Assembly: GCA_028532985.1 (NCBI GenBank)
Contig: JANCIK010000008.1
Coordinates: 1,736,001 to 1,800,000 of the forward strand
Direction: 5' to 3'
Origin: Stropharia rugosoannulata
Taxonomy: Eukaryota > Basidiomycota > Agaricomycetes > Agaricales > Strophariaceae
DNA: 64,000 nt
The translations under genes were made by a program, and so were the position numbers. Position 1 is the stretch's first letter, and each line of letters opens with the position of its first letter. The notes beneath the pieces are model-generated. The model was not told the origin of the DNA. It saw only the letters and a program-made list of their open reading frames with translations, and did not search any database. Positions 1 to 12,798 of the stretch are shown in pieces.

Positions 1-1
1 T

Positions 2-3000
2 CGCAAAAAGGCCCATGAAGTACAGACTTCAAGAGTTGATTATACATTATCTACAGGCCTTCGACGTAGTAAGCGATTTTTGGTATGTTTTCATATTTTA
101 CTAATACTAGTCACGACAATATTTACTAATAGCTGTTGTCTTCAGAGTGTAGCCACTCATGAACGTGATAAGAACCCCACTGAGCACAATTGCATTTCGT
201 CGGGCCATCTGTCGACACCGGCTGCCACGTCAAGTTCTGTAACTACTGACAATGCACCTTCTCCTCCACAACTCACTCAGCGCCGCTGCCAGACGCGTAA
301 TCTCAAAATTCCTGGAAGACCCGTGGACACTCCGCCGGAACCCTTTGCTCCCATTGAAGCCGAACCCAACGTGCCCATGACTACCGAACGAGTATTGTGG
401 GCTGTGCATAACACGTTAACTACAGCAGCAAATTGTTTCGGTTTATACAGAGACTATGTATGGCGTCCAACTTACGACCCAAGCGGGCAATTGTCGTTGG
501 AAGATCTAGCTCATGTATCCGAACCTTCAGCGTCTGTTGGCAATTCCGATCCTGAGAAAGAGATTCATACTTCATATTGGCCATTCTCCAATATCACCAT
601 TTGGCGAACATTGTCCTGGATGAACAACGGTTCTACGACCAAATCGGAAGGAGAAGTCACATCATTTATCAAGAATGTTATCCAACAACCAGATTTCGAT
701 TTGTGCCATTTTGACAACTTCGACGCTCACAGAGAAAATAGTCGCTTCGATAAAGTTATAGCCACAACTGACTCTATCAAGAGCCAATTCATGGAGTCGT
801 CGGTAGACATTTTGGTACCATCGGGCAGTATAAATGTTGCATCTCAAACGTTTACTGTCTTTGGCCTCCTTCATCGTAGCCTTACTGCCACTGTCGTTGA
901 AGCATTTCAGGGGTGTCTATCTCACCTGCTGCACTATTCGCCATTCAAAGTATTTCACCGCGATGTACATTCTTCTCACGTTCAGCGCATTTACGATGAA
1001 CTCTATACTTCAGATGTGTTTATTTTGGAACATGAAAAATTGCAGAAATATGGCAAGGTCCCTCCCGACACTACAAATTGCAAGCTCGAAAAAGTAGTAG
1101 CCGCATTAATGATTTCTTCGGACGGTACACATTTGACGAATTTTGGAAATTCCAAAGCGTGGCCTATTTACCTGATGCTTGGAAACCTGTCCAAGTATGT
1201 TCGCTGTAAGCCCAAGTCGGGGGCAATGCATCATCTGGCTTATATACCATCGGTAAGTGTGAATCATTCACATTTTCATTACAATACTAATCACTATATT
1301 CAAATCATATTAGCTGCCTGACTCATTTTATGACATGGCTTCCAACTTTCATGCTAAATGGAGGACTCAAAAAGACGATATACTAAGGCATTGCCGGCGG
1401 GAATTAATGCATGGTATCTGGAAAAAGCTTCTTGATGACGAGTTCATGCATGGGTATCATTATGGAGTGGTTGTAAGATGCAGAGATGGAATGGAAAGAC
1501 GGATATACCCTCGTTTTTTCACATACTCTGCAGACTATCCTGAAAAGTGAGTCGTTATTTCTGTCTAAAGTGGTGTATAAGTACTTAACGCTTAAATGAA
1601 GAGTTCTGCTTGCAACTATTCGGGGTGAAGGTTTATGTCCCTGTCCAAGATGTCTAATACCCAAGCCCCTCATGGATCGCCTGGGAATGAAACGGGATGC
1701 TAAAATAAGACTTTCAAAAGTACGGAAATATATGGCATCAAACGTTAGAGCAGCCCGGGACGCTATATATAATATGGCCTATGGAATTCGTAGCCAGGCA
1801 GTCGAGAGCCTCTTAAAAGAATTCTCAGGTGTTCCTACTATTGTAAGTCTAACATTCTATGAAACGTGGCTAAAGTATCTCACACTTTATCAGAATGCTT
1901 TTGTAGATCGGTTTGGCGACAGCTACTCTCCTTCAGAGATGCTTGTCCCAGACCTTTTGCACGAATTTGAACTTGGCATCTGGAAGGCCCTGTTCACACA
2001 TTTAATCCGCCTTCTTCACGCATCAGGCAAGGGTAGTGATGACCGTGTGATTGAGCTAGATAGAAGGTTTGAGACTGTATTTTCCCCCTCAAAATCACAT
2101 TCATCTAACACCGTATAAACGTCAGGTTTAGGCAAATTGAACCTTTTGGACGTGATACAATCAGGAAATTTTCCAACAATGTTTCTGAAATGAAAAAACT
2201 CGCAGCTCGGGACTTCGAAGACATTTTGCAGGTAAGGGTAATCTTATCGTTAAATTATATGAAGATACTGATCTGAACTAGTGTGCCGTACCAGTTTTCG
2301 AAGAATTGCTCTATCCACCACATAATGCGCGGCTGATGAAACTGTTGTACCGTACAGCTGAGCTTCATTGCTTGCTTAAGTTGCGTATGCACACTGATAA
2401 GACTCTGGAACAAACCGACCAACTAATTTCTGAGTTTGGAAAACTTATGCGACAATTTCGTGATACGACTTGTGCAGAGTCAAATACTGTGGAGCTTCCG
2501 AAGGAGAGATCAGCGCGGATCCGACGGGAGAGCTCAAAAGCTACATCAGGTATCAAAGCAAAATCAACCGAAAAAGACGCAGCAAAAGGAACCGCAAAAG
2601 CAAAGCAGCTCAACCTATCTACTCCGAAGTTTCATGCGCTTGGAGACTATGTTCAATATATACGCAAGTATGGTACCACTGACTCATACACAACACAATT
2701 GGTAAGTGATCAGTTACCTGTGGTATTGACACGATTTACTCACAATGAGATTGCAATTAGGGCGAAGTGGCTCATTCACCTGTCAAACGGGCCTATGCCA
2801 TGACAAATAAGCGAAACGCGCTAAAGCAGATGAGTAACAGGTATATGCGGCAACAAATTCTCAACAGTCGAGAGGAGCTACAAGAGTATGAAGAAGCCAA
2901 CAAACCAGAACACTTATCTAAGCACTATATTATCTCTCTCATGCACGAAATTGTCCCCTCAATATTTATGCCTTTGTTCAGGATGGTGATCCCGCCAAAA

Positions 3001-3978
3001 AGGTACGATCATATAATACTCACCTACTTTGAAGCGCTTTCCTGATTACTCCTATAGAACTTTATTCCAAAATTGCAAGACCATCTACTCTGCCGCATGC
3101 TTGGACTTGAGTTTGACGGGGACGATCCTGACATCTTTTCACATGAAGATCGGAATGAGATACGCTTACGGAATTCAACATTATATAGGCACTACACTGC
3201 AAGAGTTAACTATACTACCTATGATATACGCCGCGATTTCGACACCATAAACCCCAAGTCTCGGCCTTACGTAATTATGGCCCGTCCTTCCACTGTAACC
3301 GATTTCGAATCCGACAACCATAGATATTGGTATGCTCAAGTCTTAGGCATATTTCATGCCGACGTTCAGCACATTGGGCATCGATCCACAACAGGTTTTG
3401 CTTGGAAGCAGATGGATTTTTTATGGGTACGGTGGCTTGGCGCTGAACCACAGGCATTGCATGGTCGCAGAGTTGCAAAACTTCCAATGATAGGCTATGT
3501 ACCTGAAGACGACGAGCTCGCCTTCGGCTTTCTCAACCCTGATCTCGTTATTAGGGGTTGTCACTTAATACCAGTGTTCAAAAACGGACGTACATGCTCA
3601 CTTCTGAGCACCGAACATCCAACAGAAGCTCGGTCAAGTGGAGAAACATCAGATTGGGTTAATTATTACGTTAATATGTAAGTGTGTCTGTCTTTTAACA
3701 GCTTATCACACTAATAGTAGATGCAATCCAGCTTTGTTGATCGAGACATGTTCATGCGCTTCTCTCAGATGGGTATTGGCCACTGTGAAAAAACACCTGC
3801 TCAACCTGAAGACCGCGAGACCCCTGAAATGATGGACTTGGATGCCAGCATTGAATCAGATTCGGGACTTGATAGCGAGGAGGAGATATCTGTAGGTGAC
3901 GATGACGCAGAAGACATTGAAACGATCGATGAAGTAGGTTCCGACGACTCGTCGGATGGCGGGTACGATGATCTATAG
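2..3978 (+). pseudogene. Plavaka-type DNA transposase, copy 1 (5' end outside window, frameshifted)
   Basis: A transposase of the Plavaka group (CACTA-related cut-and-paste elements). Ten exons can be placed with good GT-AG junctions: 2-82, 146-1252, 1314-1546, 1602-1842, 1894-2066, 2126-2231, 2282-2701, 2761-3002, 3058-3677 and 3732-3978; all but exon 8 keep phase. Family marks are the block SKAWPIYLMLGNLSKYVRCKP, the core PDLLHEFELGIWKALFTH, the FHALGDYVQYIRKYG segment and an acidic C-terminal tail ending GYDDL. Exon 8 contains a CT-repeat expansion (about 2933-2940, TCTCTCTC) that shifts the frame by +2 compared with the sister copy at the right edge, so the transposase is probably dead. 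Everything else reads open, suggesting recent inactivation. The element's terminal inverted repeats were not identified. The family call is from recognition of conserved blocks; the DDE residues were not assigned. Confidence 0.82.
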
Positions 3979-4770
3979 GTCTCTTATATCACAATCATTC
4001 TACAGGGTTTAGTCTAGTACGCTGAGTACAATGATACTCTGCCACCAGAAATTGCTATTGTTACCATTCTAATACGCACACGATTAGCTTATCTGCCGCT
4101 GTTTTTGCAAACCCCGCGCATGTAGCGGTCTACGGAGTGCTAATGTGCGTGCCGTACACAGCTTTAACTTGGTACACACTACTTATGTCCTGTATCTCCA
4201 CTGTGCCGCAGCCGAGGGTTGCATATATTGCTGAGTCCGCGCGTAGAAAAATTTCCCCTAAACATTTCCTTACCAATGCACCGCCTTCTGCACCCCTCCC
4301 GCCACTGCAACTCATCTCATTCGACTCTTGTGCTGACCTGCATCCCGCGCTGCAGAAATGACTGTGATTCTGTCCGGCGAGGCCTCACAATTTTTCCTGG
4401 TACGGATGCTTGAGTCTCTACAAAAAATGGTCTCATAGCATGCACAGCAAACAAGGCGCATTGTAAAAGCGTGATCTCACGGGACGGCCACGACGGGTCG
4501 CATACAGCAAAACTGCAACATCTTCGGTCGAGGGTGAATACCCCTGTCTTTTTTAAATGGCAATCGGTGCACGAAGCCCCTCAAACGCCGTCCAAGCTCC
4601 AATCTGAGTGCAAGGCCCACCCTTTCGGCGGGTAACACGCCCGCTACACGGAAGAATTAACGAGTTTTGCGTAAGATGACGAAGTTGTGCGATGCGCGAC
4701 TCAAATAACGGTGAGCTTGATTTCCCATGTGTCGGTATACTTAACTTTTTTTATTTGTTTAGATGCAGTC
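3979..4770. other. No gene seen; sequence downstream of the Plavaka copy
   Basis: About 800 bp following the transposase stop. Only short open frames with no recognisable domain. The 3' terminus of the Plavaka element should lie here, but I could not pair a terminal inverted repeat because the left end is outside the window. Confidence 0.5.
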
Positions 4771-4776
4771 ACTATA

Positions 4777-4822
4777 CCGAGGGCGAAGCCCGGTGGCGAG
4801 CGCCAACACCGCTATGTGTTTT
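4777..4822 (+). mobile_element. Candidate Helitron (Helentron-like) 3' terminus
   Basis: A CCGAGG start is followed by two short stems (GGGC-gaa-GCCC at 4781-4791, then GGTG/CACC at 4792-4810 enclosing GGCG/CGCC) and ends CGCTATGTGTTTT. The Helitron fragment near 29.07 kb ends in the same arrangement: CCGAGG, GC-rich hairpin, CGCTATGGCTTT. The shared ends and hairpin position suggest the right end of another Helitron of the same group. The matching left end and any coding sequence were not found. Confidence 0.45.
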
Positions 4823-6735
4823 CCGGAGGAGGCGTCGAGCCTAGGTAACATTTGGCTGAACTTCATGATTGTGCGTGTACTAATTTTATCTTTTAGCCAA
4901 TCCCAGCGCTACCGTTATTGGACGACATAAAGAGTCTCATTTCGAAGAAGCGCACTACTATTCAATTTCTCAATTGTTAGACGTGTTCAACGAGGCTCTG
5001 AATGCGTTGCACGAGATGTACGCACCGTCAAGCTGCAAGACGGGACTCGGTGGCAATGCATGAGGCTGTGTCTTTGTAAATGTTTTGCGTTACTATTTAT
5101 CCTCCGAGTGTTGACGGTTCTGACATATGTCTCAGGCGCTTGCATCGCATTTCAGGTGTTTTTCTTTTCAACTACTATATATGCCCACCGTGTTCCTGAC
5201 CTCAAAATTCTATATCTTGACACCCCACAAACAATATCCTTTTCAATAAATCAAAATACAGCTGCGAGCGCATGTTGCGCGGTTTATGGACGTCTTATGC
5301 CATCCTGACCCCAAAAAACAGATTTTTTTACAGCTTTAAAGACACCAGAATGCAGGCCGCACGATGGACAGAGTAACTTCGAGGGTACAGGTCCCGGAAG
5401 GAGTACCCGTGTTCCGCATGCGCGGCATGACAACCCTGCAGCTGATATGGTCAGTTATTGTCTCTAGCGGACATATAAACACTTACATTAGGTGCGCCAG
5501 CCCGCAGCGCTCAGCAACCCAGCCATGCGCCCGTTCGCAAGGTACAAGAATTATTACCACTCTCTTTGGCGCACAGGACAAACACGCGCTATCAGTGTTA
5601 GTCGCAACAGAGCAAACTCAACGCGAGTACTGCTCTGCACTTGTAGTACCAATGCATTCAGCGCCAAACGGATTCGCCCATGCAATACATTTATATCCAT
5701 TGGCAAGCCAGCACACTGGCACCATGTCTCATCCCCGGATGAGTCTTGATTCAAGTCTAATGCATAGACTTGGACTCGTTAAATCAGTTCGGATAAAATT
5801 AGTGAGTTGGACCTCCCTGCACGCTGAGCATTCAAAATCACGCGCTCTTACCAGCGTTCACAGCGGTCCGCTTTGCTAGATGTTAGTACGCACCCCGCCG
5901 GTTACGAGGGTGGCGCTCGTGCGTGATAGGGGATATACGACGGTAATAACATGCAAATACAGGGGCGTGGCAATCTGCGCATTTTCAAGTTGTGGACCCA
6001 ATGAGAAACAGAACTCAAGTGACAGAGTTACGTCAGCCCTACGGGCTCCGGACTCTGCGCATTTACAATTCTAAGTCTCACATGCTCATGCCCATTACAT
6101 ACTACGAGATGGGCCTTGCACAATACATGCCTCAGAATGCGTCAGTAAACCCCTGAACGGGCGCCTATTTGTTGCAGTTAGGTTGCTAGGTTAGGTACGT
6201 CTCTGTCTCTGACACTGCTGAAAGCATATTCGCTGACGTCTACTTCAAGTTGCTCTTTACGTAGCCCAATGCGGACTCAATGATACGCACCACAGAATTG
6301 ATGGAGTGGTGGATGTTTTCCCGAGTCCCACTGGACATTGCTCGTTCTGTCTAGATCTTGGTGCGCAAGCGTGTACGGCCATGAGGTCATACTTATGCGC
6401 AGCTATTGTTACCGGAGTCCCATTCAACTCACTCCTAACTCCAACTCATAAAATCACACTTGTATTCATACCGGCCATATACGACTCTCACACCTCCCAC
6501 ATGACTCACTCTCGTTCGAACAAGAGCAGGCACAAATCAGCAGATAGTAAAGCAGATGTTCTACGACAATATCATACCAGCACCTCCATCGATTCTATGC
6601 CTGAGAAATATGTCTTCCCAGCTGCACTACCACCAGAGAGCAGGACTAATTCTCCCTAGTCCGAGTCTGCATCGGGAGGTATTGGCGATCCCTAGTACAG
6701 AATCAGAAACAAAAGGGTACCTGCGTCGTAACTTT
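4823..6735. other. No supportable gene
   Basis: Open frames of up to 171 codons occur but have no recognisable domain, no plausible exon structure and no coding-like composition. Probably decayed intergenic or element DNA. Confidence 0.4.
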
Positions 6736-6771
6736 AACGTTATCGACTCCCGCCCCATGAACTTGTAGTAC

Positions 6772-6972
6772 GTGCTCCCGGACCCGCCATTTGGACCGCA
6801 TGCACGGAGGCCGCCCATAACTGAGCTTATTCAACTGGCAATATGGGGAAGCGAGGGCCATCGGGCTATGCTTAACGAAATTTATGCAGCAGTGGAAGAG
6901 CGCTGTCCGTCGTACGCTACGATGCAGGACAAGCCGTGGCAGGTGACCAGTTATAACTTCCAGTACCAGTAA
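6772..6972 (+). pseudogene. Forkhead-domain relic
   Basis: The reading frame matches the first two-thirds of a fungal forkhead (winged-helix) DNA-binding domain: an RPP start, helix 1 as LIQLAIWGSE, then MLNEIYAAVEERCPSY for helix 2, and DKPWQ where forkhead proteins continue into the recognition helix (usually SIRHNLSL). Here the frame continues VTSYNFQYQ and stops, so the recognition helix is lost. There is no convincing start codon or upstream exon. Forkhead proteins are sequence-specific transcription factors and short expanded families occur in basidiomycetes; this piece is too short and lacks the DNA-reading helix, so I call it a degraded fragment. Confidence 0.6.
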
Positions 6973-8890
6973 GAGGACGCCGAGCCATTGTCCTGCGAAT
7001 TTTTGTATACAAGAATAGAGGTGGGCCAGGCCAACACGGATGTAACCCCGTCTGTGATTCGGTGCGCTTGTTCGCAATATCGTGTAGCTCATCCTTCTCC
7101 ATAAACTCCTCCAGTGCACTCCCTGCCCGTACTCCGCTTTTTTTCCTGCGCTCTGTCCCTCTCCCTGCCGCTTTTCGTACCATCTACTCCGTTCTCGTCG
7201 CGCATCCTCTGTACCTGCCGTGTGATCCCCTCCCAACGTCACAGAATACGGAGAGAAAAGGCATAGAAGGCACGAGCAGGTGTTGGAGCACAAGTCGCGC
7301 GTTGTTTATCCGCGGACGAGTCGATGGAGCGGAGCATTAGACCCTGCGTGTATTGGATGGACATACATCTGCTGCCCGGGCCACGGCCTATTACCGCGCT
7401 CATGCCGCTCGGAATCGACCTTGGAGGCGATAATGTATAGATTCAGCCATGTACTGCTGCAAGATAAATTAGGCCACTCACCATGCACAAACCATTGCGG
7501 GAGGCGCTGGGGACAGGTCGGACGGTCGCCATCGCATGGGACTTGTACAAATCAAAGCACATGTACAGGTCACAAACGACATCCCGCCCAACACCCTGGC
7601 CGCCGACGGTTGATGTAAACACGGGTCATGGCGGACGACGCGGTGACTGACGGGGGTGACTCGGAATTCGTCAGATCCGCGATTTCAGGCTGAGTCCTGG
7701 GAGCAGGGGGACCGCTACGGGGATTTATCCGATATACAGAATGAACATCTATACAAAGTGAGCCGAATTGTTATGATAGTTGACCACCGCACTGACCTTG
7801 GTGCAAAGTCGAGCTCCTGCGACGAGCACATTCCTCGCAGTATCGATGAAATATTGGTAGAGCTTCGTGTTCTACGTACGTCTTTCTATTATTTTGCGAC
7901 TATTACCGCATAACCTCGGATAACAGGAGTAGATGCCCAATTGTGAACGACCTGTCAACGTGCAAAAGTGGTTGCCAAGGATTTTATGGGCGCCTACAAT
8001 TTTGAAATATAGAATTTGAACAGGTTGGTTTGAATAGTTCCTGGACTTCAGCAAGTTCTTGCTGTGAAAATTGAAAGTAAACAAACTTAGCTGCATCAGC
8101 AAATCTGATCATTTTCTCATAGCATGTCATAATAATAGCACTTGATGTCATAGTGTCACATAATACTTAGGCTAAGCTCATAATAGCTCATAGTATCATA
8201 ACACTATATAGTAAAGTATACTAGTTATATAGTATGTTATATTACTTCATAATTCATAAAAACCCTTAGGCTTAGCACTATTGAATTTAGTATACCAGTA
8301 GAGCAACAATAGAGTCAATCTGATACAGGTGGAAGGGTGTTTATCTGAGCTTTGAAAGTTGTGCAATTCAGTATCCATATAATTAAGCATTACAATGCCA
8401 AAATTTCTAGATTATTGGTTGAAAATTGACTGAGATACAGGGAAAATACTGTCATTATACCTTAGTGGTGAATTGACTTAGAGTCAACTGCTCCGGAATT
8501 ATCACGTGACTTGTCAAAGCTCGCAAATCCTAAGTCCCCTTCGGACTTCACTTGCACTTCACTCTCATGTTCCCCAACCCCCTCCCTCAGCTTTACTTGT
8601 ATGCTTAGGCTCCACTCTACTCAGGCATTACTTTGTGGATGCTACCTTGTTAGATCATGAATAGGGCTTGGCTTTATGTCAGGAGGGCAAATGTGGATAG
8701 AATGAGTGTATACTCCTATAGAGATCGCTTCATATCATTAAAACTATTTACCGCATTATCAAACGGTTTCTTTGTACGTCTTCAGCTCATTTATACGTTT
8801 CTAACGCACCCAACAACGTCCCAAATAGACCTGTATTTAATCCGCAAACTGATTATCATTTTGCGACCCCTATTGGAACATTTCACCACT
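6973..8890. other. No gene; includes an AT-rich stretch
   Basis: No supportable coding region. About 8110-8310 is AT-rich with recurrent CATAGTA/TATATAGTA motifs, similar in flavour to 10430-10620 on the other side of the repeat field. Confidence 0.4.
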
Positions 8891-10290
8891 TTCCATCTTG
8901 TCTGTTTCCTCCGAGCCCTCGGTCACCGCATATTCATATTTTGGGCAATTATGCGGTTCTAACGAGCTCAAGACCGATGGATTTGGTCGGCTGGAAGGCG
9001 AGAACCGGCTATGTTGCCCTCCTTCCCCCAATTTCCGATGTTTTATCAATTCTAAAGGTATGTGTTGGGTTTATTGTGTCGTTCTTTTCACATATGAGCT
9101 CCTGGGCATTAGGAGATTCCATCGAGCCCTTAAACGTTCGACTCTGACGCCTGGAAGCCGTCCAACCGTGATGTGCTCCTCCTGCCCCTGGACTGCCTCT
9201 GCTTGAAAGTGCCATAACTCCGGACACTGGCCACCTCTATCCTCAATTCCTTTTGAACCTTTAAGACCTATTTATTCCTCTGCTAACCGTCTGCAAGATC
9301 ACTGTAATTCATCCTGTACTTGTTATGTACCATCTTATAGATATCAAGTGCCCCTAGGACGCATTTTCCCTCATATATTCGTCAATACTCAGCCAAACAG
9401 TATGATTTTTACATTTCCTAATTCTTCTTATTAATACCTATCCAACAGTACCATTCATTGCGCGATTTGACGAGTTTAAGGGTGATCTTAATCTGGGTGT
9501 TCTCCTTCCCCTAGGTGTGACAAATTAATTCATAGGTGCGGTTCTAGTTGTCCTGAGCACTTCAAACTTTGGGAAATCCTACTTAACGTTATTAGCTACC
9601 TGCCCCGGCAACGGCTTGATTTATGGAGCAACGAAGCGTCCTCCATCTCAAGTTATTGGTCAACTTCGGAGTTCTGATGTATTTCAGTGATTCTGACATA
9701 GGTTTGTCTCGCATCTTTTCAATTCTTGGAATGCTGAATTCACCTTGATTGTAGCTTTCCAATGAGCCCTCAAACGCTCCATATTGCTGCTTGAAATCCA
9801 AAAAACCTCCATGTTGTCCTCCTCCCCCTTCCCCCTCTAGGTAAAGTACTTCATATCTTGGGTTCCTGTTCGTATTTTTGCCTGATTTTTTTTGGAGTCT
9901 TCTACTACAGATAGTAATAAACTAATCGTCCAGTTTGCGGCGTCTGATACGCCCTCAATATCCGACCTCCCTGATGACCATATAACTGCTGTTGAAGACT
10001 TGAATATCATCTCCCCCCTTCAGTTTTCAACAGAAACTTTCGTAACTTTGCATGCTTATGCACCCTTCAATTGGTCGTTGAACGCGTCCCTCATACAAAT
10101 TTTGGGATTTCTGGATGCCTGTGAGTAGTCATGTCCTCCTCCATCTCTTTGTCTTGGACTAATTTGGCTCTAAGTCCGGAATGACTCCTGCAATTGCCTC
10201 GCGGTTTTTTGGAGTGTCTTCGCGTCAATTCAAGCTTTCTAACAAGCCCTTAAACGCGTCATTCCGAGCAGATTTTCCATCTTCCTAAGC
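8890..10290 (+). repeat. Degenerate dispersed repeat field (GAGCCCTYAAACG motif)
   Basis: Diverged copies of a motif reading (g/a)AGCCCT(t/c)AAACG recur at about 8913 (partial), 9124, 9764 and 10244, each in a pyrimidine-rich context with CCTCC runs. Around two of them a preceding AAGCTTTC/AGCTTTCC is also shared, and other blocks recur (TTTTTTTTGGAGT near 9888 and 10206; TCCTCCTCCATCTC or similar). Copies are too diverged for a fixed period. This looks like the eroded remains of a tandem or satellite-like family. Confidence 0.5.
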
Positions 10291-11332
10291 GTCCTATCAT
10301 TAAGTACTTTCTTGATTACTCAACTAGTATGTATCCTGTATTAGTTTGGTAGTATGTCATATACATTATGTTCTCTGATATGAAAACAAATGAGGACTAC
10401 TTGCTCTAATCAGCCATGGCAAGTACTCCTATTATGCTTGCATTATATAGAATATAGCCTAATGTATGTAGTACTACAGAGTGTTATACAATACTATGTA
10501 GAGTAGCCTGGATACTATATAGTGATGGGCCTATTCTATGGAGTATTAAATAGACAAGAACCCTTACTATGGTGCTATGGTGCTATATAATACTACATAA
10601 CAGTGTATAGTAAGGTCCAGATTTGCTGATGTGTGGTGGGCAGCACGACTGACAGATGCAAAATGACGATTAGAAAGCAGAATCTGATCGTCTGAACAAG
10701 CAGCGCACCGTCAAGGTAATGATCTTGTAATATACCCTTCCACGCTTGCCAGTGACTCCCCGCGGCCATTAGAACGTAAATGTCCTATATAAGAAAGAGA
10801 ATGGGGGAACTACGAATAATAACAGTGAGTGAGCAGCTTACTACATGCACCGCTGAGGTAGATGCTACTAACCAAATTCAACTACCTGTACCGTAGTTCC
10901 CAGGAACTAGTACTAGTACGGTACGCCTTGGGTGTATTGTTCGATTCAACGGTGACGCTGTAGGGCTGGATATCGAACATCTTCAACAAGTGACTACGGA
11001 GCATACAGTTGGACTCTCGAATGTGACACGGCAGTGGTTGTGGTAAGAGGTAAGTCACTGGCGGCATCAGATGTTTGTTCACCCAATTGAAAGTTCCAAA
11101 TACGACGGCAAGAAGCTGTCCTTGAACTTGGTCACGATACGAGTCTCCCCCCCCCCGCCCCACTACCACATTGTACTTACCTTCACACCTCTGCCTCTCC
11201 AAACTGTGCACGAGCTTAACGTCAATTCGCGTGAAGCATTAGTACTACGATTCTGAGCAAGAGTCGGCACTTCAATCAAGTCACACGCCGAGTGTTTCGG
11301 CAACCATAACGTTCGAATCTCCTCAAACCACC
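10291..11332. other. No gene; AT-rich block and upstream region of the next gene
   Basis: Holds an AT-rich block (10430-10620) with repeated CTATATAGT/TACTACATA words. The last 400 bp is the presumed upstream region of the three-exon gene at 11333; no clear TATA box was chosen. Confidence 0.4.
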
Positions 11333-12050
11333 ATGTCGATAATCATCCGAATAGTTCAACCCACCGCGCCCACTGCTCCTCAGCCCCTTGAAATCTTCGA
11401 AAGGAGTGACGGCGACCTTCTTTTTGACTTGGAGCTGGATTATACGCTTTCAGACCTGGGAGAAATCGATTATTGTCCCGTTTGCTCAGGCCCAGAGCAA
11501 GTGATCTCATCTAAGGTATGTCCTCGAGTGCAAATCCCTTTCTCTACTCCTCTTCCCGAAGTCTACTTCGTATTTTGGCCTCTGATTGTCAGTGGTGGCA
11601 GGTCATAACTTCAAGTTGTATACTAATAATCTCTTATTCAACAGAAATCTTCCAAGTTCACTGATAGTACTACTGACGAGTCGTCTTCCTCAAAATCTCT
11701 CCGAGAACGAAACAAGATCATCTCCCCCGTAGCCTATGCGAACTACGGTGCCACGGCTGCCCATGGGCGACCTTTGACTACGGTAAGTGATCTTCTTGAA
11801 CTTCCGAGTGAAGGTTGACCGTGTCCGAGCACTCACTGACTCGTCCACTTCGGACTTCTTTCAATTCAAGGTATCTCGAATTGATGTGTACTCGGCTAGT
11901 ATGCAGACTACCCACGTTCCGACTCGGAATCAACGGTCAAACAAAGAAGGAGTAAACGAATTGCCCTCGGGATATACTAGCGGGGCGGCCAAGTTGGGGA
12001 AAGCATTTGAGAAAGCACTAGGCGTCCTTTTGTGTTCGATGAAGTTCTAA
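11333..12050 (+). CDS. Small three-exon gene, unknown function (166 aa)
   Basis: I do not recognise this protein. The start has a good context (CCACCATGTCG). Exons are 11333-11515, 11645-11782 and 11871-12050, all joining in phase 0. Intron 1 (129 nt) has donor GTATGT and a TACTAAT branch-like site about 20 nt before CAACAG; intron 2 (88 nt) has GTAAGT, a CTGAC branch-like site and TTCAAG. The product begins MSIIIRIVQP, has an acidic segment, one CPVC pair near residue 49, a Ser/Thr-rich middle (DSTTDESSSSKS) and a basic C-terminal half. No signal peptide or membrane segment. If intron 2 is retained, translation ends 11 codons later. The exon model is supported by three phase-consistent junctions but no homologue is recalled. 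Confidence 0.55.
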
Positions 12051-12798
12051 CTTAAAACGCTTGGCAGTCTCACTGCTATCCGAATCGACACCGTCGTACA
12101 AGACGCGCGTATGACAAGTTAAGCGCCCGTTGCTACTATATGTCACGTAGATAACTCGAGTCAGAGATTGATTGACGCAATATGATGCCAATTATGACAT
12201 AAGGAGTATCGCCACTATTATTGACAGTCATTTAGGTAGAAGAACTAGAGCTCGACATTCTTTCTAAACGGGATATTCTATAGATACCATACAAACAAAC
12301 TGCATACCGCACCATAAGTATACCGGGATAATTATCACTGCTCAAAGGTAGTACCACCTTCTGTATTTTTAGTAATGCATGAAGCTAATTTATAAGCCAA
12401 GCATGCGCCGCAGCATTTCTATAATGTCTTGTAAGAGTTGTGGAATAAGTCAGTACCATAAAAATAAAAACAGAATTATAAGCATAGCAAGCATTTGTGG
12501 CACAATACAAAAACCGAAGACGAAGGTAGACTTCTATAATCTGCGCAGGCCTTGTTAACGCAATGTTTGACCATTCCACAATGATGTTATATATTTAATG
12601 GTCTGTAATTTTTGTGCTTTTAATACATACAGCCAACAGTATCATTACATACATATCCGACTTTGTAAGTGTGTTACTACCATTGTACATTACATTCAAT
12701 TTGAACTAAGCTCATATCGTTTGTAACCCCGTATATGGATCCCTAAGCCCGCTTCCTTCATTGTATGAGCTAAAAGACAAAAAAAAACTCTCAAGTTT
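12051..12798. other. No gene seen
   Basis: About 750 bp, AT-rich, between the small three-exon gene and the truncated F-box gene. No domain or repeat was recognised. Confidence 0.4.

Noticed and set aside
5364..5879. 171-codon open frame on the + strand
   Set aside because: No domain, no exon continuation and composition like its non-coding surroundings.
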